DNA from: Terriglobia bacterium
GTDB taxonomy: Bacteria > Acidobacteriota > Terriglobia > UBA7540
Direction: 5' to 3'
Length of the DNA stretch: 18,867 bases
NCBI GenBank assembly: GCA_030040515.1
Contig: JASHTO010000089.1
Location: 1 to 18,867, forward strand
The position numbers and the translations under genes are program-made. This document shows positions 6,907-14,412 of the stretch, in pieces (positions within the stretch are counted from its first letter, which is position 1; every line of letters starts with the position of its first letter). Below the pieces are notes generated by a model. That model worked only from the letters and a program-made list of their open reading frames with translations. It made no database searches and had not been told where the DNA came from.

Positions 6907-9627
6907 ATGAGCCGCAATTATTCCAGAACCGTGGATATTCCGTTGCGAATCCTGGCGTTTCTCTCGCTTCCCTTCCTGTTGGCATGTGGGAATACAGGCG
7001 GCACGGCCGCCGTGAGTCTCTCCAAATCTGCCCTGACGTTTTCCAGCCAGGGAGTAGGAACAACCAGCGCGCCGCAATCCCTGGCGATCTCCAATATCGG
7101 AACTGCGGCTCTCTCCATTGCCAGTATCGGGACGGCGGCGCCGTTTGCGCAGAACAGCAACTGCCCGACGATGCTCTCCCCGGGAAGCAATTGCATCGTC
7201 AATATAACCTTCACGCCGAAGGCGGCTGGAACCCAAACGGGAACGCTCTCGGTGGCGGATAACGCCAGCGCGAACCCTCAAACCGTCAGCCTGACAGGGA
7301 CGGTCGGGTCGAATAGCGGCACTGGAAGCGGGAGTGGCGGGAGCGGCGGCAGTGGGAGCGGTGGCAGCGGGAGCGGCAGTGGCAGCGGCGCCTCGAGCAG
7401 CCCCTTGGCCTCAGTTGCTCCCACCTCTCTTACTTTTTCCAATCAATACGTCGGCTCCACCAGTTCGCCTCAACTTGTAACCCTTTCTAACTCCGGGAAC
7501 GCCGCACTTTCCATCAGCGGCATCGGCATTACAGGAACAAATAGCGGCGACTTTGGCCAAACCAATAATTGCGGCGGCAGCGTGCCTCCGAGTTCACAGT
7601 GCTCCATCAACGTGACATTTACCCCGGCCGCCGCAGGGACGGCTTCAGCAATGCTGGCAGTCAACGACAATGCCTCTGGTTCTCCCCAGACCGTCGCCTT
7701 GAGTGGGACGGGCGAAGCCTCCCCTCTTCCCATCATCATTCTCACCAACAGCACGCACAATACCAGCCAGGGTGCACCCTACAGCGGGCAGATGAAAGCC
7801 ACGGGTGGAGCCCCACCTTACACTTGGAGCGTAACCTCCGGCCAATTGCCCGGTGGCCTGCAACTGAACTCGTCGACGGGTGCCATCACGGGAACGGCCA
7901 CCGCCGCCGGGAATTTCAGCTTCCAGGTGCAAGTTCAAGATACCCTTTCGTCGCAAGTCACAAAGTCGTTTGCGATCAATGTGGCAAACCTCGTTGACGC
8001 TTATGGCGGCACTCCTGCTCTGCCCTGCCCTTCAGGGCCAGCCACCAATTTTTACACACAAAAAATTGGCAATCGGTGGTGGCTCTGCACTCCCGCCGGG
8101 AACGCCTTCTGGATGCAAAGCGTTTATGTCGTGGATACCGACGATACGGCGGATAGCGCAGGGATTTCATACACGGAGGCAGCGCAGGCGAAGTATGGCG
8201 ACACCAATATCACCTGGGGGCCGCAACAAAATCGCCGGCTCCTTGCCTGGGGGTTCAATTCCCAGGCCGAATACTCAAGCGCCTGGGTAAACGCCACGCA
8301 GACAGATGCCTCCTGGCCGGGCGGAACACAACCCGTGCTGATGCCCTTCGTCGGGTTGATTGACGCTTCCTTTTACACCCTCACCAACGAAGATGGCTAC
8401 GCAAGTGGCCCCGTAAAGGATTTGGTGAACGGAATTCTGCCCAGCGTCTATAACGGTTACCGGGCGCCTTCTCCGGACATTTACGACCCCAACTACCAGA
8501 TGTGGATCGACAATTTCCTCCAGAAAGACCCTTCGGCAACGTCCTGGATCAGCGGCCCGAATAATTCCTACTTCATCGGCTTCAACGTGGACGATATCGA
8601 CTACATGTTGGGGTACGGCGCCGGCCCGGATTTCGATGCCGTGGTCAACGGGACGGTGAACGGCGGCTACGCGGAGCCCAACCTTGCGTGGCTCGTGCTG
8701 GTCACCTCGCCAACCCAAACCTCAAACTCCCAGCTCAACGTCACCTACTCCGATACTACGGTTTACGCGAAGCAAGCCCTTTCGAATTTTCTCAGCCAGG
8801 AATACGGAACCATCGCCGCGCTGGATTTGGCCTGGGGTGCGACCTATACAACTTTCGGCCAGGGAACAGGGGCGCTGGCCGGCACCGGGCTGATGGACGA
8901 GATTGGATTGAATCCCTGGATTCCCACCGATTACCTCAACTTGAGCGACGCCCCCACCGCCATGCAGCAGGACTTGAATAATTTCCTACTGGCGTACATG
9001 CAGCAGTATTTCTCGATGGTCAAAGGGGAAATAAATCTGCGTGCGCCGGGCCGCCTTTATCTTGGCCCCACGACGCTCGGCTCCTGGGGCGCGCCTGCAC
9101 GGCAACAAGTCTTGCAGGCCGCTTCCAGCTATCTTGACATCCTTGTTGCATCGTCAATTCCCGAGGGAACTTCCGACGGCCAGCAGCGGATCGACTTCAT
9201 CGAACAAAACCTGGGAGACAAGCCGTGGCTCGAGTGGGAAGGTTTTGTGGCCAATCCCGACTCAGACCTGTCAGCCTACCCGGCCGCATCCACCGTTCAG
9301 GCGGCATCCAGTACGCAGGCACAGCGCGGCACTCAGTTCACAAGCATGGTGAACACGCTGCTCAACGCGCAAACCACCTCCGGGTCGTATCCGGTGGTGG
9401 GATACAAGTGGTGGCGGTTTACGGATGACCCCGGAGAAGAGATGAACTGGGGTTTGGTGACGGTGCTTGATAATGAGTATGACGGACTGGCAGCCGTAAC
9501 CGGTCAGAGGGCCGATGCCTGGGGATTCACCACCGGCGGTGAAAGCGCCAACTACGGTGATTTTCTGAGCGCCGTGCTTTCAGCCAATCAAAACATCCTG
9601 CCCTATTTGCTTTCCAAGACTTGGTGA
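6907..9627 (+). CDS. Secreted lipoprotein with two ASH repeats, a putative Ig domain and a glycoside-hydrolase-like domain
   Basis: A 906-residue exported protein; databases would probably name it 'choice-of-anchor D domain-containing protein'. Residues 1-27 form a lipoprotein signal with lipobox LLAC (Cys27). ASH repeats lie at about 36-132 and 166-268, joined by a Gly/Ser linker (137-161). A He_PIG-like domain spans 275-361 (LPGGLQLNSSTGAITGT, 314-330). The C-terminal part (365-900) resembles agarase/GH42-like TIM-barrel hydrolases: GNRWWLCTPAGNAFW (388-402), LLAWGFNSQAEYS (445-457), YGTIAALDLAWGATY (633-647), DKPWLEWEGF (771-780) and VVGYKWWRF (830-838). A candidate nucleophile, Glu778, is kept, but where these families usually show Asn-Glu the sequence reads VDD (561-563), so catalysis by the usual mechanism is doubtful. 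A binding or carbohydrate-remodelling role at the cell surface is inferred. It starts 58 nt after the P450 on the same strand, so it may be read through from the NRPS operon. A paralogue sits on the opposite strand at 10422-14318. Confidence 0.85.
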   Translation: MSRNYSRTVDIPLRILAFLSLPFLLACGNTGGTAAVSLSKSALTFSSQGVGTTSAPQSLAISNIGTAALSIASIGTAAPFAQNSNCPTMLSPGSNCIVNITFTPKAAGTQTGTLSVADNASANPQTVSLTGTVGSNSGTGSGSGGSGGSGSGGSGSGSGSGASSSPLASVAPTSLTFSNQYVGSTSSPQLVTLSNSGNAALSISGIGITGTNSGDFGQTNNCGGSVPPSSQCSINVTFTPAAAGTASAMLAVNDNASGSPQTVALSGTGEASPLPIIILTNSTHNTSQGAPYSGQMKATGGAPPYTWSVTSGQLPGGLQLNSSTGAITGTATAAGNFSFQVQVQDTLSSQVTKSFAINVANLVDAYGGTPALPCPSGPATNFYTQKIGNRWWLCTPAGNAFWMQSVYVVDTDDTADSAGISYTEAAQAKYGDTNITWGPQQNRRLLAWGFNSQAEYSSAWVNATQTDASWPGGTQPVLMPFVGLIDASFYTLTNEDGYASGPVKDLVNGILPSVYNGYRAPSPDIYDPNYQMWIDNFLQKDPSATSWISGPNNSYFIGFNVDDIDYMLGYGAGPDFDAVVNGTVNGGYAEPNLAWLVLVTSPTQTSNSQLNVTYSDTTVYAKQALSNFLSQEYGTIAALDLAWGATYTTFGQGTGALAGTGLMDEIGLNPWIPTDYLNLSDAPTAMQQDLNNFLLAYMQQYFSMVKGEINLRAPGRLYLGPTTLGSWGAPARQQVLQAASSYLDILVASSIPEGTSDGQQRIDFIEQNLGDKPWLEWEGFVANPDSDLSAYPAASTVQAASSTQAQRGTQFTSMVNTLLNAQTTSGSYPVVGYKWWRFTDDPGEEMNWGLVTVLDNEYDGLAAVTGQRADAWGFTTGGESANYGDFLSAVLSANQNILPYLLSKTW
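7315..7389 (+). repeat. Gly/Ser-codon repeat tract encoding an interdomain linker
   Basis: An irregular run of GGC/GGG/GGT and AGC/AGT codons encodes 25 residues made only of Gly, Ser and a few Thr/Asn. It joins the two ASH repeats and is probably a flexible tether. Such simple-sequence tracts are prone to length change by slippage. The paralogue has no such tract. Confidence 0.8.
8075..8116. repeat. Inverted paralogous segment, partner of 12011-12052
   Basis: These 42 bases match the reverse complement of 12011-12052 at 39 of 42 positions by hand alignment. They encode the start of the hydrolase-like domain (RWWLCTPAGNAFWM) in both secreted paralogues. This is the longest highly conserved DNA stretch I noticed between the two genes. 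Oppositely oriented homologous segments about 3.9 kb apart could support inversion or gene conversion. Confidence 0.7.
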
Positions 9628-9717
9628 AGGCCTTGGGATGTTTCGATCAACTGGGGTCGCAGAGTAACCGCCAGATGTTCAAAGTCGTTCGAGGCAATCG
9701 GCTGCCCCGGCGAAAGA
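9628..9717. other. Short convergent intergenic gap with no recognised terminator
   Basis: The plus-strand lipoprotein gene and the minus-strand PilZ gene converge here. I found no stem with a following T run in either direction, so transcription may end by another route such as Rho. Confidence 0.5.
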
Positions 9718-10368
9718 TCATGTATCGAAGGGCCTTGCGGGAGAACATGTTGAGAAAAGATCCTGATGCCTATCAACGTATTCCTCAATGGCGTTGCGAT
9801 GGGCGGGTGAAAGCTCCGAAAACAGGACTCCCATCCCCATTTTTTCGACGTGATAGGCGACGCGGGCACGAGTGATGACCACCCGGTCCTTTTCATCCAG
9901 ATTGAAACGCACCATGAGAGGTGAACCGACGGGAGGAAGTTCTTTGGTTTCAATGAACGTGCCGCAAAGGCTGAGGTCCCGCGCAAATGCCAGCGAAGTG
10001 TTTTTCTCGGTTTGAATTTGAGCAACCAGCGGGAGGCCGCGCAGCATTTTGCGGTCGCCAGTTTTCCTATGGATGAACCTGAGAAGGAGGTGGCGATCCT
10101 CAGAGGTAATTTCCGTGAATTCCACCGCCGTCCCTGGCCCCATATTGTAACGAACGCTGGCCTTAGCCTGGATGACCGGCAAATTTCTGGCGGGGCGAAA
10201 GCGGATCGAAAGTTGATACCCGGGTTCCAGACGCCCCACCTGGGTCAGGAAAAGCCCGCCGCCACTCAGAGTGTCGGCCACGCACTGCGACGACTGTGCG
10301 CCTAGGGTGTAGTTGGCCCTCATATGAACCCTGAGCCGAGGGTACCGTCTTGGATGTGCTTTTGCCAT
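9718..10368 (-). CDS. Tandem PilZ-domain protein, probable c-di-GMP effector
   Basis: A 216-residue soluble protein with two PilZ-like beta-barrel units and no signal peptide or other domain. Unit 1 (about 5-100) has the RxxxR motif at Arg7-Arg11 (RRYPRLRV), and TLSGGG (33-38) where [D/N]xSxxG is expected, so the first motif position is Thr, preceded by Asp32. Unit 2 (about 108-198) has an intact DLSLCG (131-136) but no RxxxR in front of it (MLRGLPLV). Each unit thus carries one clear half of the two-part c-di-GMP motif. The start at 10368 keeps RxxxR; its ribosome binding site is weak. The gene begins 53 nt after the larger secreted paralogue on the same strand, so the two may be co-transcribed, with c-di-GMP acting on secretion or use of that surface protein (inference). 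PilZ domains are known c-di-GMP receptors; binding by this protein is not shown. Confidence 0.85.
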   Translation of the reverse strand: MAKAHPRRYPRLRVHMRANYTLGAQSSQCVADTLSGGGLFLTQVGRLEPGYQLSIRFRPARNLPVIQAKASVRYNMGPGTAVEFTEITSEDRHLLLRFIHRKTGDRKMLRGLPLVAQIQTEKNTSLAFARDLSLCGTFIETKELPPVGSPLMVRFNLDEKDRVVITRARVAYHVEKMGMGVLFSELSPAHRNAIEEYVDRHQDLFSTCSPARPFDT

Positions 10369-10421
10369 GGTTTCGATCTCAACTCACTGGCTACAACCGA
10401 GTGCAGTCAGGAAGGAGCGAA

Positions 10422-13400
10422 TCAGGGAAGCCCCAACAGGCTCTTGTATACGTTCAGATTCGCTGATGTCACCGCGTCCAGGAAGTCACCGTAATTGCCT
10501 TGCTCACCCCCGGTGGCGAATCCCCAGGAGTCCACGCCCCCACCGGTAACCGAAGAAACTCCATCATAACCGTTATCGCGGCGGGTCGCCAAGCCCCAGT
10601 TCGACGCTTCCCCGCGATCATCGTAGAATTGCCACCACTTGTATCCCACGATGTGGTTGGAACCCGTGGTTGAATCCGCAGCCGAAAGGTTCTGCGAAAT
10701 CATGGTTTGGAAAAGCTCCCCGCGCGCCGGCTGCGACTCGCTTTGGGGATAGGAGGTTTGCGTCGGCGAGTAGATGGACATGTAAGAATCCGGCTGGGCC
10801 AGGTAACCTTCCCAGTTGATCCAAGGCTTGTCACCGCCATTCTGGTAAATGAAGTCGATTTTCGCCTGATCATCGGTGCAGCTCAGGCAGCCGGTGGGAA
10901 TGCTGGAAATGGGGATGACGTTTACATATTGCGCGGCAGCCTGGAGAATCTGCGCGCGTGGCGGAGCGCCCCAGCCGCCCAGGTTCGTCGGGCCGAGATA
11001 CAGAATACCGGGTGCGGCCGTCTGAAGCGCGCTCTGGATGACTGAGAAGTAATATTGGGCATGATAGAGAAGGTAAGCGTTCAAATCCGCCTGCATTGCC
11101 GCCGTTGCTCCCGTCAGCATGTAGGCATCCGTGGGCACCCATGCGTGCGTCCCGTTTTCGTCCAACAACCCCGTGCCCGTACCCCACCCTCCCGCGTCGC
11201 CAAAGGTGGTATAGCTGGAGCCCCAGGCGGTGTTCAGCGCTGTGATGCTGCCGTTGTAGCGGCTCGACATGAAATTGGCGAACGCCTGTTTGGAATACAC
11301 CGTGGTATTGGTATAGGTAATGGGGTTGCCATTCGCGTCGGTCCCCGACGACTGGGTGGGCGGGGTGATCAGCACGATCCAAGCGAGGTTGGGATGCGCC
11401 AACCCCGTCACCTCTTCGCCATTGGAGAGTCCTTCAAAATCCGCGCCCGCACCGAACCCCACCAGCTCATCGGTGTCATCCACGTTGATGCCGATCAAAT
11501 AATCGCTGTGCGAGCTGTGGATCCAGTTGTATTCGGCGTTGGTGTAGTCGGCCAGATCGCCCGCCAGCCACGCGGCGAAATTGGGATCGAATACGTCCGG
11601 TGAGGCGTTGCGGTCGCCATTGTAGACGGAGGAGAGGGTGGGTCCCACCAGGTCTTTAACGGGGCCCGCGTAAGAGTTGGAATTCCGAGAGTAATGGGAT
11701 GGCCAAACCAGCCCCGTGAAAGGCATTTTCTGCGGGTTGCTTTCGTCGGAGGTGCTAGTCCAAACCGGGTTAGTGGTGGTGGGCTCAACGTAGAGGCTAG
11801 AATACTCCGCGGTGGTGTTAAATCCCCAGGCCTTTAGACGCTGGACGGTCTGCGGGCCCCAGGTGACGGAAGCGTCGCCATACTTTTGCTCGACCACCGA
11901 GCAAGGGTCGGAGACGGAGGCCGGCGATGCGCTGGTGCAGGCCGTCCCGTATTCAAATACCCCTTGATAGTCAGCCTCGGTATCGGAGGCGTCCACATCG
12001 TAAACGCCCCGCATCCAAAAGGCGTTGCCGGCGGGAGTGCAGAGCCACCAGCGGCCATTGATTTTCTGGGTGTAAAAGTGCGGTGCCGGTCCGTTACTGC
12101 ACGCCAGATCGGTGATCCCACCATACTGGTCGTAGACCCCGGAGGCGATGGTGAGATTCAATGTTGCTTGAATTCCCAACGCGGCGGGCGTCGTGGAGTC
12201 CGTTGCCTGAGCGCCCACGCTGAACTGCCCGTCTTGCGTCGGCGTCCCGGTGATTTGTCCTGTGCCGGCATTCAGCGTCAATCCGGGCGGCAACTGGCCG
12301 GAAGATACACTCCAGGTATAAGGCGTCTTTCCACCCGAGGCCGTGAGAACCGCCGAATAGCTCTGCTGAAGATAACCGGTATGAAGCGATGAGGTCAAAA
12401 GAGTAAGCCCGCTGAGGGTCGTTGCTTGCACACCGCTGCCGGAAAGCGAAACCGTGTTTGTTGCCGGTGAAGCCGTGCTGGTAAGGGTGAGCTGTCCGGT
12501 GACGGCGCTGGTGCCGGTCGGGTCAAATGCGATGCCCAGTGTGGTGCTCTGCCCGGCCGTGAGACTCAGCGGAAGCGTGGGTTCAGCCACCAGTAGGAAT
12601 TGCGAGGGAGTAATGCTCAACCCGGTTACAGAAACTGAAGTATTGCCGGTATTGGTCAAGGTTACGGTTTGGACAGCACTGGTCACCCCGATGGTATCGT
12701 TGCTGAAGGTCAGCGAACTCGCACTCAAACTAAGGGTTGCGGTGGCCGCCATGCCCGCGCCCGACACGGCAACGCTGTTCGGCGACGAAGAGGCGGTGCT
12801 GGAGACCGCAATGGCGCCGCTCGCCGCGCCGGCGCTGGAGGGATCAAAACTCACACTGGCTTCGAGACTTTGGGAAGGGGCCAGCGTCGCGGGCATCGCC
12901 GGCGCCGTGACCGCAAAAACAGAATTGTTCGAAGCGATGGAACTGATCGTGGCATTCACAGTTCCATTGTTGGTCACTGTAATCATCTGTCCCGACGAAG
13001 CGGTCCCCACGGTCTGATTGCCAAAGCTCAAGGAGGAGGGCCCGACGGTGATCTGCGGAGTCGCCGTTGTACCTGTTCCCGTCACCTCAACGCCATTGGG
13101 TGAATACTGAGCGTTACTATAGACGGAAACCCAGGCGCTAACGGCGCCCGCACTGGCGGGCACGAAAGTCACCGACAACTGAAAACTTTGTGCGGGTGCG
13201 AGCGTCAAGGGGAGGGCCGGAGCCGTCATGGTGAAAGCGGAATTGTCCGAGGTAATGGAAGTGATGGTGGCGTTCACCGTGCCGGCGTTGGTCACCGTCA
13301 CCACCTGGGCCGCGGAAGTGGTTCCCACAGCTTGATTGCCGAAGCTCAACGAGGACGGCCCGAGGCTCAGATAGGGATAGATGCCCGTGCCGGAGACCGC

Positions 13401-14318
13401 GACGCTGCCGGGCGAGGATGGCGCGTTGCTGATGATTGAAATCGCGCCGCTCGTCGCGCCGGCGCTGGAGGGATCAAAACTCACACTGGCTTCGAGACTT
13501 TGGGAAGGAGCCAGCGTCGCGGGCATCGCCGGCGCCGTAACCGCAAAAGCAGAATTGTTCGAAGCGATGGAACTGATCGTGGCATTCGCGGTTCCATCGT
13601 TGGTCACTGTAATCATCTGTCTCGATGAAGCGGTCCCCACGGTCTGATTGCCAAAGCTCAAAGAGGAAGGCCCGATGGTGATCTGCGGGGTCGAGACGGC
13701 AGGGGAAGCGATGATAGGGCCAAACCTCACGGGCCTTCCGGGTGAGGTCACGTAGACGGAATTGTCCGAAGTGACGGGACTGCCGGTGAGATTGACGGTT
13801 CCTGTGTTCGTCACCGTCGAGGTTTGGGCCAGCGAGGTTGTCCCTGTTGTCTGACTTCCAAAGCTTAGGGAGGGCGGGCCGACGCTGACCTCGCGGGGTG
13901 CCGTTGTGCCTGTGCCGGAAAGGGCGATACGATAGGGTGAATAAGGCCCATTGCTACGCACCGAAAGCCAGCCACTCACGACGCCCGCGTCGGAGGGCTT
14001 AAACGTTATCCTGATCTGCGTACTTGTGGAAGGCGCCAAGGAGATGGGCAGACTTGAGGCCGAGATCGTAAACGCAGAGTTGTCAACGTCGATCGCGCTG
14101 ACCGTTATAGTCCCGGCACCCGTATTGCTGACGGTCACCCACTGCGCGGCGCCGGATGTTCCGACCGTTACGGAACCGAATTGGAGCGATGCAGATGACA
14201 TTGCCATGGAGAGAAAAGAGGTTGGGGATGGGTCGGCTGCAAGCCCCCCTCCGCATACTGCGAGCAAGCCCGCCATGCCGCCCAGGACAACCCATGCCAA
14301 AAGCCTTTTAAGTCCCAT
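10422..14318 (-). CDS. Large secreted protein with six ASH repeats, a putative Ig domain and a glycoside-hydrolase-like domain
   Basis: A 1298-residue exported paralogue of the lipoprotein at 6907-9627. The N-terminus MGLKRLLAWVVLGGMAGLLAVCGGG is a signal; LAVC resembles a lipobox but has Val before Cys22, so lipidation is uncertain. ASH repeats lie at about 41-137, 143-211 (half length), 212-312, 315-417, 422-522 and 527-629; a He_PIG-like domain at 635-726 (LPPGLTLNAGTGQITGTPT); and the hydrolase-like domain at 730-1290 with GRWWLCTPAGNAFW (755-768), LKAWGFNTTAEYS (828-840), DKPWINWEG (1163-1171) and VGYKWWQF (1224-1231). Glu1170 matches Glu778 of the paralogue; the usual Asn-Glu is again VDD (946-948). 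The frame is open to an ATG at 14492, but the ATG at 14318 with GGAGGGG seven bases upstream and an immediate signal peptide is clearly preferred. The gene follows a receiver gene by 94 nt and precedes PilZ by 53 nt. A cell-surface carbohydrate role is inferred; the substrate is unknown. Confidence 0.85.
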   Translation of the reverse strand: MGLKRLLAWVVLGGMAGLLAVCGGGLAADPSPTSFLSMAMSSASLQFGSVTVGTSGAAQWVTVSNTGAGTITVSAIDVDNSAFTISASSLPISLAPSTSTQIRITFKPSDAGVVSGWLSVRSNGPYSPYRIALSGTGTTAPREVSVGPPSLSFGSQTTGTTSLAQTSTVTNTGTVNLTGSPVTSDNSVYVTSPGRPVRFGPIIASPAVSTPQITIGPSSLSFGNQTVGTASSRQMITVTNDGTANATISSIASNNSAFAVTAPAMPATLAPSQSLEASVSFDPSSAGATSGAISIISNAPSSPGSVAVSGTGIYPYLSLGPSSLSFGNQAVGTTSAAQVVTVTNAGTVNATITSITSDNSAFTMTAPALPLTLAPAQSFQLSVTFVPASAGAVSAWVSVYSNAQYSPNGVEVTGTGTTATPQITVGPSSLSFGNQTVGTASSGQMITVTNNGTVNATISSIASNNSVFAVTAPAMPATLAPSQSLEASVSFDPSSAGAASGAIAVSSTASSSPNSVAVSGAGMAATATLSLSASSLTFSNDTIGVTSAVQTVTLTNTGNTSVSVTGLSITPSQFLLVAEPTLPLSLTAGQSTTLGIAFDPTGTSAVTGQLTLTSTASPATNTVSLSGSGVQATTLSGLTLLTSSLHTGYLQQSYSAVLTASGGKTPYTWSVSSGQLPPGLTLNAGTGQITGTPTQDGQFSVGAQATDSTTPAALGIQATLNLTIASGVYDQYGGITDLACSNGPAPHFYTQKINGRWWLCTPAGNAFWMRGVYDVDASDTEADYQGVFEYGTACTSASPASVSDPCSVVEQKYGDASVTWGPQTVQRLKAWGFNTTAEYSSLYVEPTTTNPVWTSTSDESNPQKMPFTGLVWPSHYSRNSNSYAGPVKDLVGPTLSSVYNGDRNASPDVFDPNFAAWLAGDLADYTNAEYNWIHSSHSDYLIGINVDDTDELVGFGAGADFEGLSNGEEVTGLAHPNLAWIVLITPPTQSSGTDANGNPITYTNTTVYSKQAFANFMSSRYNGSITALNTAWGSSYTTFGDAGGWGTGTGLLDENGTHAWVPTDAYMLTGATAAMQADLNAYLLYHAQYYFSVIQSALQTAAPGILYLGPTNLGGWGAPPRAQILQAAAQYVNVIPISSIPTGCLSCTDDQAKIDFIYQNGGDKPWINWEGYLAQPDSYMSIYSPTQTSYPQSESQPARGELFQTMISQNLSAADSTTGSNHIVGYKWWQFYDDRGEASNWGLATRRDNGYDGVSSVTGGGVDSWGFATGGEQGNYGDFLDAVTSANLNVYKSLLGLP
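12011..12052. repeat. Inverted paralogous segment, partner of 8075-8116
   Basis: Reverse complement of this segment matches 8075-8116 at 39 of 42 bases. It encodes the start of the hydrolase-like domain of the larger secreted protein. Confidence 0.7.
12814..13063 (-). repeat. ASH-repeat DNA duplication, copy A (partner at 13444-13693)
   Basis: A 250-bp block aligned without gaps to 13444-13693 at a fixed offset of 630 bp. I count 13 mismatches by hand, about 95% identity. It encodes most of ASH repeat 5 and its junction. The 630-bp offset equals 210 codons, two repeats of 105 residues, so a two-repeat unit was probably duplicated, or the two copies were made alike by gene conversion. Confidence 0.85.
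13444..13693 (-). repeat. ASH-repeat DNA duplication, copy B (partner at 12814-13063)
   Basis: Second copy of the 250-bp block, encoding most of ASH repeat 3 of the larger secreted protein. The repeat between the copies (repeat 4) is clearly more diverged. The half-length repeat 2 directly adjoins this copy, which suggests that unequal exchange shaped this side of the array. Confidence 0.85.
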
Positions 14319-14325
14319 ACCTGTT

Positions 14326-14332
14326 CCCCTCC
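14326..14332 (-). promoter_or_regulatory. Strong ribosome binding site of the larger secreted-protein gene
   Basis: On the minus strand GGAGGGG ends 7 nt before the ATG at 14318. This fixes the start and rejects the 58-codon upstream extension to 14492, which overlaps the receiver gene. Confidence 0.75.
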
Positions 14333-14404
14333 GAGAAGATTTGAGCCCTTCAGGGCCGGAGCCACACTTCTCCCTGGCCCTCAGTCGCCATGCCTGGAAG
14401 CGAC
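14333..14404 (-). promoter_or_regulatory. Candidate structured 5' leader of the larger secreted-protein gene
   Basis: On the minus-strand transcript three complementary pairs can be drawn: GTCGC/GCGAC (14404-14400 with 14388-14384), AGGGCC/GGCCCT (14381-14376 with 14357-14352), and GAGAAG in the second loop (14372-14367) with CTTCTC (14338-14333). The third pair would form a pseudoknot whose end touches the GGAGGGG ribosome binding site. This could control translation, but 6-bp pairs in 90 nt can arise by chance and it matches no riboswitch class I know. Confidence 0.3.
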
Positions 14405-14412
14405 CTGTGAGC

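Noticed and set aside
12454..13017. 187-codon plus-strand open frame over the ASH repeats
   Set aside because: Its repetitive hydrophobic translation simply mirrors the ASH repeats on the other strand.
12700..13900. CRISPR-like or mobile-element repeats
   Set aside because: The repeats are in-frame protein repeats about 315 bp long without spacers or terminal inverted repeats.
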